From positions 199,173-263,172 of the forward strand of contig CAJJDO010000100.1 in NCBI GenBank assembly GCA_905183005.1: 64,000 bases of DNA. Direction: 5' to 3'. This document shows, in pieces, positions 23,480 through 35,114 of the stretch. Source of the stretch: Paramecium pentaurelia. Its lineage: Eukaryota; Ciliophora; Oligohymenophorea; Peniculida; Parameciidae. The number at the start of each line of letters is the position of its first letter. The first letter of the stretch is position 1. The notes under the pieces were generated by a model. The model had not been told where the DNA came from, searched no databases, and saw nothing but the letters and a program-made list of their open reading frames with translations. Position numbers and translations under genes: made by a program.

Positions 23480-24190
23480 TATACATCACTAATAATCACA
23501 ATTATTACAAAAACCTTTAATTTTTTTTAATTACCAAAACTGCTAATTGTCTTCATTATCATAACCCTGTCAGTTTTTATTCTTGATAACCTAAAAATAA
23601 TAAAAAGATAATACAATAAAACATTTAAATTGCATAATCATTAGCATTCCTTTTTTATAAGCATTTTTCAAAATCTTAATTTCATTTAATAACCTATTCA
23701 TTTCAAATCTTCAAACAATATTTGATGTTTTTAATCATTGAAATTAATTTTACCTAACCTCTATAGATAAGCTATTTTATTTAATCTAATAATATTCATA
23801 TTGTCAGAAGTGATAAAAATCCCAATTAATTGAAAATAAAAATAAAACATTTTTGTTGCCGAAAAATTTAATAACAAAAAATTATTTTTAATTATTACTA
23901 GATAATTGATCATCAAGAAGTGATAAGTACTTTTTATAAATGAAGTAGAATAAATTGGTTGGATAATGAATTTTATTAGGATCTTTAATGGTTTCAAAAT
24001 TATATTCATAACATATTAACTCAAAGAAACTCTTATATAATATGTTGTTCAATTATTAAATGAGTAAATAAATGAAATTCGTATTTATAAAAAAAAATTA
24101 TTTTTAAAGTAAACAATAGAGGTAAGCCAAATTTATTAAATGCCGTATTGAATCTAATTTGTATTTAATTTTTTTCAATCATTTGTATAA
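23480..24190 (-). pseudogene. Possible decayed or unresolved gene
   Basis: The minus strand carries protein-like stretches in different frames: MIEKNQIQIRFNTAFNKFG near 24165, then NFETIKDPNKIHYPTNLFY with YKKYLSLLDDQLSSNNQ near 23880-24000, then RLNKIAYLQRLGKINFNDQ ending at a TGA near 23698. I could not join them by GT-AG introns. AT-rich DNA easily imitates such sequence in this code, so this may be a decayed gene, a gene with an unusual structure, or partly chance. The 250-base standard-code frame 23761-24009 is in the wrong frame for the protein-like parts. Confidence 0.3.
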
Positions 24191-24480
24191 ATTAGACCTT
24201 TCTCTCCTTAAATTTATGAATTTTTATAAAATTTGATATTGGAATAAAGAATTGATATTTTATTGGAAGATATTATATCTCTCTTAAGTACAATTGTATA
24301 ATTTCAGATGATAAATGAACTAGTATGATTAATATAATAATTAAAATAATATAATAAATAATTTCTTTTTAGCAATTATTTTATTACATACGTAATTTTG
24401 ATTCGTATTAATTTTGTATTTTTATAGAAGTTAAAAACGTAATTCAATAAATAAATTCCTAACAATTTGAACATTCAAAA

Positions 24481-24719
24481 ATGTCTCTTCATTCCTCATT
24501 TGGTTATGATAGCCTTAGGTCAGTTATTTTTGCAAAAGCCATAAAAGAATGCGAAAGTAATATTTAATTTTTATAGTAATAGAAATTTAAAATGAGCATT
24601 ATTTATCTGAGACCAGTTCTGATATTAAGAGTAACATCTCTTCAGATTCAGAAAAACACTTATTTGATAAGTATTTCATTAAATCTAATAATTAGGGAAT
24701 ACATTATGGAATCTGCTGA
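24481..24719 (+). CDS. Small hypothetical protein
   Basis: ATG at 24481 (MSLHSSFGYDSLRSV), a 20-base intron GTAATA...TTATAG near 24556-24575, then 73 codons in all to TGA 24717. The short protein is Ser-rich and acidic in its second half (SETSSDIKSNISSDSEKH). Removing the intron is required for the frame and leaves a sensible continuation. No domain recognised. Confidence 0.5.
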
Positions 24720-25506
24720 ATCCTTAATGACATTCAATAATCAATAATTTTCTCTCTCTTAATTTAATACTCAACAATGATTAAACATTTAATTTGTATA
24801 GCATATATATAATAATATCAATTTCTAATTAATATCTAATTATTCTTTGATATTGATAAAATTTTTGAACTAGATTAATGACTAGGTTTTGTTAAACTCT
24901 TTTAATAGAATTTAAACAATTTTGTTAGTTGAAAAATTCTAGTTGAATTTTAATTACAGATTTTAACTATGAATAATCAATACTTTTGAATAACTTTTGT
25001 TTTCTATTTAAATTTTATTAACTAATCATTTTGATAACTCTAAATTGTTCAATCTAATATTATAAAAGATTATGATATTCAATATGTGCAATAAAAATAT
25101 TTATTAGAATTTATCTTCTATATCCAAATATATATATCTATTATATAGTTTATATGATAATTATATTAGGATCTATAAGTTTATTGAAGAATAAAGGTTT
25201 TACATAAAGACTATATATAAGTTGACTTTTCTAAATATTCAAATATATCATAAGATTTAGTATGCGTAATCCTTTGTATTTTATAGTTAAAATTATATTA
25301 TTTAAATAATCAAAACTTTATTATCTTTATTAAAGTATTTCTAGAAAAAGAACTAATATTTTACTCATAATAATAAATATTAAATAATTGAAGATACGGA
25401 TATAAGAATTGAAATATTAATTGAATAGTTTTAATTTAATTAAATAAAATTATATTTTGATTAGATGTTTGACATAAATTTAATTAAAAAAATAAACATT
25501 AAAAGT
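24720..25506. other. Long AT-rich gap
   Basis: Nearly 790 bases without a gene I can support. On the minus strand 25040-25380 has a frame open for over 100 codons (Ile/Tyr/Asn-rich) and a second overlapping open frame; neither has the G-rich first codon position of the real genes here. It could contain a relic. Confidence 0.35.
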
Positions 25507-26893
25507 TCAGAATAACTTCTTTAAATTTTTAAATTCTTATTGCAAAATAGATGTAGAACTATGATCACTCTTTGTATTAGTAGTATTATTAGAATACCTA
25601 TGACTAGCATGAGAACTAGTTTTTCTATGACAAGAGGGAGTTGATAAACCATTTAATTCAGTTTATAATTTAATAACCATTTTGATTGATTAAATTAATT
25701 CTCCATCTTGATCTTTTGTTTAATTTAATTATTTCATTTTTTAATAGAGAGCTTATGGTTAAACATTTTTATTTTTAATAATCATTTAAGTATCTTTTTC
25801 TAATTTTTATAAACCTTTTTGTATAATTTAGAAATATTAAGTAATAATTTACTCTGAACTTTCATTAGTACTAATATTTTAATTAACGTTATTAATAATT
25901 GATGTATTATTAGTATTTAATTATTTATTAGGTATTCCAGTTGCACTTCTTTTATGTCGAGATGGTTCAGTAATTTCTTTTGGGATTTCTTTTTGAAATT
26001 AATTTTCTTTAATTTCTTGAGTGTATTTTTTATCATCTAAATAAAATGGTTTATCTTTTTATGGTTAAAATTGAAGTGGATTTTATGTTTATTTTTTATT
26101 ATCAGTATTTTAGAAATTAATGTGAAATTAAGATGCAAGTGGAGTTGAATAAGGACTGGCATTAGGAGTATTATTATTAGGTTTTAAAATATCTTTATTA
26201 ATTAATTAAGTTTGTTATTGAAGTTCTTATTATTATTATTATTATTAGTATTAGATTAAGGTTTTTTAAATCTAAGATTAGAATTAAGATCCATAAGGTT
26301 ACTAATTCAATTGAACTTTGGAACGATCTAATAATTTCAAATATGAAAATACTGTCTTCAATAATTACACCAACAGTTGCTGATTATTTTTGAATGTGAC
26401 TAATAGTTGTATTACTTTATTTAGGCTTTTCATTCATTAATTTCATTGCATTATTAGTTTATGTTAATAATTCTGACATTTTTTGTTGAGCAGTGTTTTA
26501 AATTTTATTTGGAATATCAAAATTAGAATATCTTCTACCATATTTTGAATCATTTTATAATTAACTCTATATATAGATTAGTAGATACCTCATTTAAAAT
26601 CTCTTTATCCATTTCACTTGAGTCTGTAATTAGATTTAACTCATTGTTTTCCATTAAAAGATTATTGATATCATAAGTATGAGTGACTCTCCGACATAAA
26701 GGACATTAAATTCTATACTTATTCTGTATTTAACTAAAATACAAATTCAAATTTTCTCTTACCTTGTATTTTCTTGAATAGATATATTTTATCCACATTT
26801 GAAACAAAGTGTATGAGAACAAATTAAAGAGATAGGTTTCATAGCTTACATTTTACACAATTGGCAATGAGAGATTGATATCCTTTAATACAT
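25507..26893 (-). CDS. RING-finger (C3HC4) protein with poly-Gln
   Basis: Start MYQRISISHCQLCKMQ at 26893, stop TGA 25507-25509. Introns of 29, 22 and 25 bases give 437 codons. The RING is N-terminal: CQLC, then LICSHTLCFKCG, and after the first intron IQCPLCRR, fitting C-x2-C-x(n)-C-x-H-x2-C-x2-C-x(n)-C-x2-C. RINGs of this type are E3 ubiquitin ligases. Behind it is a short helical region (MSELLTQTNNAMKLMNEK), then a low-complexity Gln/Asn/Ser-rich region including eight consecutive Gln (mostly TAA) near 26240. The remaining C-terminal half is predicted coiled-coil (FQIIQKGLQKLEKDTQMI). Its start is only 37 bases from the stop of PRP19, which is itself a U-box ligase, on the same strand. Confidence 0.8.
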
Positions 26894-26930
26894 ATTTAAT
26901 TAACTGATTATTTATATAATTAAAATCTAC

Positions 26931-28514
26931 TCAGTTACCATAGATATTTACTAATTTATCAACACTGCAACTATATATATATTTGCTTAATTGTCCAAAT
27001 CTAAATTAAATAAAATTATTTACCTAATACTAGTGACAAGATCTCTATGACTTTCAATTTTATAGAATTCTTATTTTTTCTTAACATCAAAAAAATGAAT
27101 AGTTTTGTTACTGCCAATAGCTAAAAATTATCCAGATGGATCATATTATATTGCACCTAAAATTTAATCTCATAACCTACCTATCTTTTAGCCTTGATAA
27201 ATCTTTTAGAATTAACCAGGACGTCTTAAATCCCATTCATTTACTTCACTATTGCTACTTGAAGCTAAATTAGCTCCACTTTCAGAAAATGATAAACTTG
27301 TGACTGCTCCCTATATTATTATACTTAATATATTACATCTTATCCTTCAAATTAAGCTAACAACTGATTTTTTACTATATTCCAAACCTTAATTTAGGAA
27401 TCTGTCTACCCAATAGCCAATAACAAACCATCAGGATGAAGAGATACAGATGTAAATTGACATTATCCTTCAAAATCAGTTACTCTACTCAATTGTTATC
27501 CATTTTTTAAATTATAATATGCCAATAATCCATTATTTGTTACTATAATAGCAATATATCCTAATGGATGGATTGCCACTCCTGTAATACTTTAACCAAT
27601 ATTAATTGTCTAAGTAACTTAACCTTATTATGTTTGAGAGTTAAATTAATAAATATTGAGGTTTCCATCTTATGAAGATGAAATAAATCTAAGATGCTCA
27701 TCAAAAGTAAAGAAATTCACTGAAGTAATATTCTATGTGTGTTCTTAAGTTTAATAAACTAAATTTTCATGAGAATACAATAAAATCTATCCTGCCTATC
27801 CACCTACTAATACATAATTGCCTTATGTATCCAAGGATGTTCCTCCTTAAGTTTATTAGTACTATTGTTTTACATCATAATTTGAGAGAATCTAGATAAT
27901 TAGGATCTTTTACTTCAGGACCTGGGAATTAGTCAAAATATGATTGCTATTTTCTTTAGACCTTTCTTTAATTTGTTAATTTAAGTGCATTTTCTTCTAT
28001 TTCAGCAATATAATTTGATGATAACTTTTCAGGAGCATTATTTGCTTCTACTTCGATTTTATGATTTAATTTGTGCTATAATTATGCCAATTCTATTCTA
28101 GCTTAATCTCTTTCTTTAATTAATTTAGCAATCACACGACAAGCTGCATCATGTTAATATAATGCATGTGTCAATTCATGTCTAACTTATTCTAAATGCT
28201 ATTTTAATTAAAATTATTCCAATAATAATGCATCCCATTCATTTTATAATAATGACAATAAGGATGGTATTGATGTTGCTGTTACTGGTCTTGGTTTCTA
28301 AACTCTTGACACTTTCACCTATAATAGTCATTTATTATTATTATACTTCAATCAAATCTTCAATATTTAATGGTCTTCCTGTTATTGGACATGTGCCTGT
28401 GCTTTCTATGTGTTTTTCTATTAATCTCTTTTCATAAATATGTCCGCTCACTTTAGATATTACTGGAGTTTCTATTAACTCTCCAGATAAAGCACAAGTT
28501 TACCAGGATTACAT
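26931..28514 (-). CDS. PRPF19: Pre-mRNA-processing factor 19 (PRP19), U-box/WD40
   Basis: Start MQSWQTCALSGELIETP at 28514, stop TGA 26931-26933. The U-box (residues ~1-65) reads VSGHIYEKRLIEKHIESTG-TCPITGRPL; it is followed by a 25-base intron and the PRP19 signature block: RPVTATSIPSLLSLLQNEWD (near-identical to animal PRP19) and ALYQHDAACRVIAKLIKERD, the coiled-coil tetramer region. The C-terminal half is a WD40 propeller (SGQFLAIGSNKTIHFFDVKK, then the last blade FGQLSKYIYSCSVDKLVNIY). Known role: E3 ubiquitin ligase core of the NineTeen complex that activates the spliceosome. A fitting gene for an organism with thousands of tiny introns. Divergent from MCTS1 with only 37 bases between the start codons. 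Confidence 0.95.
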
Positions 28515-28551
28515 ATTATGATATTTATTTATTTGAATATTTAATTAAAAT
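28515..28551. promoter_or_regulatory. 37-bp bidirectional promoter between PRP19 and MCTS1
   Basis: Only 37 AT-rich bases separate the two start codons, so the transcription start signals of both genes and both 5' UTRs must fit here or overlap coding sequence. No sequence motif is recognisable. Confidence 0.5.
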
Positions 28552-29112
28552 ATGTTCAAGAAACTAGAGGATCTTTCCAAACCAACATTGCTATCTAAAA
28601 CTGGAGTTAAGGAATTAAAGCAATCATTCAATGAATAATATCCTTTTTTCAAAGAAGTTGAGGATGAAATATTTCCTAAGAAATCCAATATCTAATCATT
28701 TAAATTAAGGAGTGAATATAAAGTTGAAATAGTCTAAGTTGATAAAGATTATATTTGTTTCACAAAAGAAGATTTAGTCATTCCACATTTGAAATTAGTC
28801 CATAAATTTCCAGATCTAATTATAAAATAATAAGTTGATGCAGGAGCAATTAAACATATTTTAAGTGGTTCAGATGTTTTAGCTCCAGGGCTGATTTCTT
28901 AAGGAGGATAACTAAATTAAGTATGTTATTAAATATAAATTTAGGCATAAAAAGGATAGGTTGTAGCTATATATGGAGAAGGAAAAGAAAATGCTATGGG
29001 AATAGGTATTATGAATGCAAGTTCTGATGAAATAAAAAAAGATCCAAAAGGTCATGCAATTTAATTGTTACATCATTTAGGGGATGCCTTGTGGTAATTA
29101 AGTTTCAAATGA
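28552..29112 (+). CDS. MCTS1: MCT-1/MCTS1 translation factor (PUA domain)
   Basis: Start MFKKLEDLSKPTLLSKTG at 28552, a 24-base intron (GTATGT...ATTTAG) near 28921-28944, and 179 codons to TGA 29110; the human protein has 181. Family landmarks: KQSFNEQYPFFKEVEDE, IFPKKSNIQ, KLVHKFPDLIIKQQVDAGAI and the PUA core IKHILSGSDVLAPGLIS, VVAIYGEGKENAMGIGI, HHLGDALWQL. Known role: with DENR it recycles post-termination 40S subunits and supports re-initiation. Divergent partner of PRP19. The 3' end converges on eL31, with 42 bases between the two stop codons. Confidence 0.95.
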
Positions 29113-29154
29113 GTTGATTATTTGTCTATCTATATATATTGTACATATAATATA

Positions 29155-29538
29155 TCATTATTATTTTGTAATTTCAGTCTTAAGGTTATCAAATGAATCG
29201 ACTGGGACATATTAAGCAAGTGTATAGTACTTACCTTTTCCATCATCTTCTTCCTTCTTCTTTCTTTAGAATCTTACTCTTATTCTTCTAGGCAAATTAC
29301 GAATTCCTCTTGCCCAAACTGCTTCATTTAATTATGGATCAATTCTGACATCATCAGTTAACATGTTTTTTTAAGCTAAAATAGTGCATCATTTAATACC
29401 AAATCTAATAATGTGACTGACTGCTCTAGGTGCTTTTCTTTTAAATGTTTCTTTATGAACTGCTTTATGGAGATTGATGGTGTAATCTCTGCTTACTTCT
29501 CCTAATGGATTAGGCTTTCCTTTTTCCTTCTTTCCCAT
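29155..29538 (-). CDS. RPL31: 60S ribosomal protein eL31
   Basis: Start MGKKEKGKPNPLGEVSRDYT at 29538; a 24-base intron (GTATTA...TTTTAG) sits in IIRF|AQKNM; 120 codons to TGA 29155. Motifs DVRIDPQLNEAVWARGIRN and LPRRIRVRFQRKKKEEDD are the family core; YTLAQYVPVDSFDNLKTE is the C-terminal strand pair. The intron is a multiple of three and contains an in-frame TGA, so failure to splice it would give a premature stop, as described for Paramecium 3n introns. Surface protein of the large subunit near the exit tunnel. Confidence 0.95.
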
Positions 29539-29564
29539 AAATTAAAAATCTTTAAAAATATTTT

Positions 29565-29735
29565 TTAAAAGTAATTCGATCACACTACAAACTTATGCTT
29601 GGTACCATTTGCTTTAAAATGTCCAATTCGAGTGTTAAAGAAACTGCGCATGGCCATAGTACTCTCCATCCACATCGATTATGAAGCTCTGTTATGAGTA
29701 ACCATCAATTGATCACATTATGATTTATTGTATCG
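29565..29735. ncRNA. Candidate non-coding RNA (GC-richer island)
   Basis: Between eL31 and the next minus gene is a block of about 150 bases that is much richer in G+C than both its intergenic and coding surroundings, including a segment around ATGGCCATAGTACTC and GCTTGGTACCATT. Only a 21-codon frame (plus strand) and discontinuous frames on the minus strand are open. It shows faint similarity on the minus strand to the 3' half of U6 snRNA (ATGGCCATGCGCAG; AATTGGACATTTT) but lacks ACAGAGA in the right place. It does not fold as a tRNA and lacks clear box C/D. Identity unknown. Confidence 0.3.
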
Positions 29736-29745
29736 TTCCTCACTC

Positions 29746-30219
29746 TCATTATTATTAACCTTAAGTATTTTTAGACAAATTTATTATTACTTTTTTCAAG
29801 ATAGATTGTAAATACATATTCTTTCTTTTTAATTACAAAATAGTATTTAATTGAGCACTCGAATAAGCTTTTTATGGCATTGAAGGTTATTATGGAAGAG
29901 CATTTAATCTTAATTTTAATTTAGACACTGTTAAAAGTTGAGGAGGTGGTAGAGGTTATTTAAATTGTTTTTTAACATATAATTTGCCTAAAGAATTTGA
30001 ACTATGACTTCCTTATTCATAATGAACCGAATTTATAGGAGTTCGAGTTTTCGGTGTCTTATTTATTTTTTTAGGAGATGGTTTTCTTTCTGAAGAGAGA
30101 GTTTTTGTTTAGCAAGGTTCTTCTGCTATAATTTAATTAATCTTAGGTTTCAAAATCCCTTGAGATTCAAATGATGTATCAATATCCCAACCTTTTATTG
30201 TTTCTAACTTTTATTACAT
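29746..30219 (-). CDS. Hypothetical Pro/Ser-rich basic protein
   Basis: An intronless frame of 157 codons, MQQKLETIKGWDIDTSFES (start 30219) to TGA 29746. Sequence is basic and probably disordered: SSERKPSPKKINKTPKTRTP, LYVKKQFKQPLPPPQLL, and QPSMPQKAYSSAQ. The Ser/Thr-Pro pairs could be kinase sites. No domain recognised. The last ~25 codons are AT-rich, so the true stop might differ if a small 3' intron exists. Confidence 0.55.
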
Positions 30220-30301
30220 ATATTTTTTTTATATATAATAATACAATAAACACCCACTTATAATAGATCAGAATTCTAAATTTTAAGATAGTAATTGATT
30301 T

Positions 30302-30793
30302 TCAATTTTTTGAATACTTAAGTGTTGATAATATCTCTGGATCAAATGTAGCCAAAAATAGTTTCTTTATATATTTCAACACAATCTCCATATTCCCAAT
30401 CTTTTTCGACTTAAGTATGTCATCAATTATTTGAAAACTGCAAAAATATTGTGAGCATATCTTTCTAGCTTCTGCATTTTACAATAAATTTTTAAAATCT
30501 TTACGAGTATAATTTTTCCTTTAATTCCCTTTATGAATAAACTTTTTTATGGTTGAATTATACTACAATTATTTTTAATGATTTTTTTCTAAAAAGAATT
30601 TAAATAATTATATACTTAAGTAATTCTTAACCAAGACTCCTATGTTTTTAGGAATGTTTTTAGTTTCATTTTATATTTTATCTTTTTCTTCCTCTAAATC
30701 TTCAATTAATAAATTTTTAAGCTCAATGTTTTCATTTTAAATAATGTCAAGCTAAGGTAAACTATAATCGCAAAGAAAAGAATCTTAACTCAT
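30302..30793 (-). CDS. Hypothetical helical protein
   Basis: An intronless 163-codon frame, ATG 30791-30793 to TGA 30302-30304. It starts MSQDSFLCDYSLPQLDI, has an acidic helix (NLLIEDLEEEKDKIQNE), then basic helices (YTRKDFKNLLQNAEARKICS) and FQIIDDILKSKKIGNME near the end. Strong alternation of charged and hydrophobic residues suggests a helical bundle or coiled coil. No family recognised. 82 bases upstream of the Pro/Ser-rich gene, same strand. Confidence 0.6.
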
Positions 30794-32078
30794 TAAATTT
30801 TAAATATAAATTCTGTTTCATAAACAAAATCAAAAGATTGAAATTTCTTATAAATTTAATTCTACATAATATTACTTTAATCCTCTATCATCTATTAAAG
30901 AAATGTATAAACAGAATTAAATTTTATTTATTTTTCTTATGAAAGATTCCCATTATTACAAATTTTATCTTAAATTTATATTGATTTAATAAGTTCTACA
31001 TAATTTAAAAAATAAATAACATAAACAGATTTAAAATATTCATATCTTCATCATGTAAACCATCATAATATTATATATAATATATATTTACAAATATTAT
31101 TTTATTATTCAAAATAAGATTTAAAAATTAAATACAAGAAAAATTTTATACTTTTAATCTGATTGATAAATCATAAAGTAGAATCCTTCGAACATACATC
31201 TTACATATCTAATAGAATGAAAATTAAAGTTTCAAAATGGGCAAATGATATCAAGTAATTTATTAGAAATTTTGGAAAATTATTAAATTTTTTTTAACAC
31301 TAATTTTAAAATGTCTAAATATAAAAAATGAATTAAAGTAAACAAAAAAAAAATAACAAATGCTAAGATAAAATAATACCTTTAATTATTATTAGATAAT
31401 TTCATAAGTATTATAATTAATGTGTCTATTTTTTTTGATTATTTCTAATAGATTCTATAAAAATATAAGTCAAATTAAATTATAATTGCTGTTGTCATTA
31501 ATTCTCGGATTATTTTGTTCACTCATAGAGGATAATATCTTTAATGAATCATTTAAACTTTTTTTTCCAATGTTAATCTTAACTATACTGTTGATTAGCA
31601 ATTTTAAAAGATGATAATTTATCAACAAATTTATTTGTAAGCTATGATTTATTTATTTTGATAAAATAATATAATAATAATTCTATATTACATAATAAAA
31701 GAAGGATAACAATAATAAATATCTCTAAGATATAAGAATTGTAAAACAAACTAAATTTTAATAGAATTCTAATTTTAATTTATAAATAGTATCTGATAAA
31801 TATATATATATAATTTTTTAAAGGATCTTATGATATCAATCTATATATTATAAATAATAATTGAGCAAATTACTTTAGATTTTATATTATAAGTTAAAAT
31901 TGATGGAGGAAACTGTGAAATATTATAGAATGTTTTAGATCTAAATAATACTTATTCAAAATTATTATAGTGTTATATGATTGCTTTGGTTTATGTTATG
32001 AGTTAGTAATCATAAATAGATATTGGCTTTAAAATTGAATTATGTCATTTATTTGTTAATAATAAAAGATATTAATTT
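30794..32078. other. Long AT-rich gap with a possible gene relic
   Basis: About 1.28 kb, unusually long for this gene-dense DNA. Mostly featureless. On the minus strand 31455-31620 has two overlapping protein-like pieces in different frames (NKFVDKLSSFKIANQQ; MSEQNNPRINDNSN), not joinable by introns I can see. A plus frame of 26 codons at 31902 (MEETVKYYRMFQ) is too short to support. Possible remains of a lost duplicate gene. Confidence 0.35.
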
Positions 32079-32854
32079 ATGGTATACAAAATCAGAAATA
32101 AGTCATTCTTCTGGACAAGAGCTGGATGGAAGAATAATTGGCATCCTAAAAATTTCAATGCTCCACGTCCATCAAGTTCAGAATTTACTATTGGTATTAG
32201 ATGTCGTTACGATCATAATTCATTTTTGAGAGGTTAGAAATTTAATGTCTATTGAATAGCTTATCATTCATACAGAAAGATATCCAGACATTGCAAATAA
32301 TATTTCTTTGGAAATAAAGAGTTGGAAGAATTATTTTAGATGGGTTTAAGAACATTTTTCATTGTACCTCACATTGCTGAATGTTAAGTCACTTAAATCA
32401 AACATGGTGGTGAAAGAAGAATGGTAGATTAAATTGATAGAGATTTTGAATTAGTATCCTATAATTCACATCCATATTAATTGTTTACATACACAATTTG
32501 GAATTAATATTTGGCAAATTAGTAGGAAGCTTATGAATAAAGAAAGAATGGTGGTAAAGCAATTGAAGATTAAGTTATTGATCACATCAGGTATAAAAAT
32601 GAATTAAAATTTAAGTGAATTAGTGAAGGATGAGAAAGCTAAATTAGGAGCAGGCAAATAATTAAGTATTGAAAGAACAGCAGAAATTGTTATGAATGTT
32701 ATGAGATAATTGAGAGCAGCTTAATAAAGACCAAATCTTAACAATAGGTATTTTAAATTAATATAGTATAAGACGTGCAGATGGTGAATTTGATGATTTC
32801 TTAGAATAGAGAAGACCATTTACAGCTCCAAACAATTAATCAGCTACTCATTGA
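32079..32854 (+). CDS. Conserved-looking hypothetical protein
   Basis: Start MVYKIRNKSFFWTRAGW at 32079. Introns of 27 (near 32235), 25 (ends AAG, near 32592) and 19 bases (near 32747) give 235 codons, stop TGA 32852. The protein is basic and aromatic at the N-terminus (WKNNWHPKNFNAPRP, YHSYRKISRHCKQYFFG), has a middle block KHGGERRMVDQIDRD and SYNSHPYQLFTYTIWNQY, and a C-terminal helix (LRAAQQRP) followed by RRADGEFDDFLEQRRPF. This composition recalls mitochondrial ribosomal or axonemal proteins, but I do not recognise a family. Soluble, no signal peptide. Confidence 0.6.
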
Positions 32855-33077
32855 GCTACAATACATTCAAATAAAATATAATAGCTATTATTAAATTAAA
32901 GCATTATTGTCTATAAAGATTTATATTTTAACAAAAATTTCATATTCTTAATAAGAATATCCTATTAATTTATTTTATTTTTATAATCTTAAGAGAAGAT
33001 AAATGAATAAGATTTGATCAATAATTATATAAGTTGATATCTATAATTTACTTTTTTATTTAAATAGATATATATAT

Positions 33078-34939
33078 TCAATTTATATATTCTGATAATC
33101 CCATTTCAGCTGCCTCTTAAAGAGCTTTGCTTAACATATCTTGAACAAAAGTTTAATCAGATTTTAATGAGAGTGACTTATGATAATAATGAATTGCTTT
33201 GTTTAAACTATTAGGTAATTCACTTAAATGATAGGAAAATGCTAAACCAAAAAATATTTATGGAGAAACTGAATTCAACTATTTATAAAATAAATATTTT
33301 TACTTGTATACATTTTTCAAATATTTGAATTGCATTCTTATAATCTTTTTATTTCCTAAAAGTATGTCCAAGATTCTATAATGCAGATTCTCTAATTTTA
33401 TGATTTGAATTTTAACAAAAAACTAAAGCATTAAAAAAATACTATTATATAATATATTAGATATATTTACATCTTTTGCTTCATTATATTTCTTTTATTT
33501 ATAAGCTATAACTCCTAATTCATTCTAAATCATAGGATCTGTTGGATTAATATCTTTGGCTTATTATAATGATAAAATAGCAGTTTATAAATTATTTGTT
33601 CTTAAATATTCCATACCAATATAAACATGTGCTTAATAACAACCTGGAAATTATCTTGTTATTGATCTATATATTGACATTGCTTAATCAGATTCATCCT
33701 ATATTGCATAAGAATGTGCTAATCCTATCCAACTATATATTAAATGTTAATCTAATTAAATTGATTTTTAGAATTATTTTCTAGCTACTTCATATTTTTT
33801 AGTTGAAAAATAATATACTCCAACAACAAACCAACTTAAAGCATTTTGAGCATAATTCTCTATTAAATTATGAGCACAATAATATAGTTCTGCTATCTAT
33901 TCTAATTCCAATAAACATGAAACATAAGTTGGAATAACATCAAAATACAAAGGATCTTACTTTATAGCTTTCAATGACCAATCATAAGCAGATGCAATAT
34001 CATAATTATAATATGCTTTCTTTGCCTTAACATTAAGTATATCAATATTATTCTTCTTATCCAATGCTACATATATTAAATCATTTTGAATTGGAATCTC
34101 ATCTTTACGTATATATGGACTGCGCATTGGTGATGGCTTCAATTATTAAGTTTCAACTTTATCAAATATTTATAATTATTATGCAATTTTCCTTTTCTCT
34201 TCTTGTAAATGATCAGCTAATTTTGAATTTACAATTTCATAATTTATCGTTTTGCTTATATAATAATCCTTTAACCAGGCTTCATCAGCATTTAATTATA
34301 TTTATTAAACTAAGTTCTCCTTTTCATCTGAAGAAATCAAATATGAATCAACTAATTATTAAAACACTCTAACATTAGTTGGTGTTTTCTATAAGCATTC
34401 AAAATAATTAGAAACTGCTAATTATTTATTCTCTAAGGCTTCATAACATTATCCTCTTACCCAATCACTCTATGAACTACACTCTTCTTGAAGAATTTCT
34501 ATTCCCAATTCATATTGTCTATTTGAATATAAAGCTCTAGCTCCCAACACTGCAAAATCTCCTTATGTCAATTTATGCTTTAAAAATAGATTGTACACTC
34601 CTGAATATTCCTAATTTGCAAAATGACACTAATGTAAAATAATCAATGATTTACAATTCCAAGCAAAAATACTAAATATGGTAATACAATTTAATCTTAA
34701 TTCAAACATAACAATTTTTCTGCAAAAAATATTGCTTATCTATAATATCCTTACAAATAACTGCTCATTGCTTACTGATATATATTCAATAATGAAGGAT
34801 TATTTAATAATCCTGTTGCAAATACAGAATTAGATTAAGGATTGAAATAAGGCAATTGAACTTCATAATACAAATTTTAAAATTTTCCTTATTCACTTTA
34901 TTATCTTGTAATTTTTGTCATTTTTTTTTGAATTGACAT
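33078..34939 (-). CDS. CDC16: Anaphase-promoting complex subunit CDC16/APC6 (TPR)
   Basis: Start MSIQKKMTKITRQQS at 34939, stop TGA 33078-33080. Introns of 26, 29 and 25 bases leave 594 codons, close to the family's ~620. The protein is an array of TPR helices. The stretch around residue 330-470 matches APC6: DPLYFDVIPTYVSCLLEL, HNLIENYAQNALSWFVVGVYY, IYSWIGLAHSYAIQDESDQ, GCYQAHVYIGMEYLRTNNLQ and NPTDPMIQNELGVIAYKQKKY. Known role: scaffold TPR dimer of the APC/C ubiquitin ligase that drives exit from mitosis. In ciliates this would serve micronuclear mitosis/meiosis and possibly amitotic division (inference). Confidence 0.9.
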
Positions 34940-35114
34940 TTTGACTATTATATTTTAAATTCAAATTTTATATATTATTTCACTTTTGTTAATCAATCAT
35001 ATTTCTCTATATAGAATTGTTTTTACTATTAAAATATTTTCAATAATTTTATTTTCCATTAGATATCACTTTATTCTAGTTGTTTATTTAGAAAATTAAT
35101 TTTTTTTATAATAT

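Noticed and set aside
29565..29735. U6 snRNA gene
   Set aside because: Only fragments resemble U6; the invariant ACAGAGA box and the 5' stem are not in the expected places and there is no T-run terminator.
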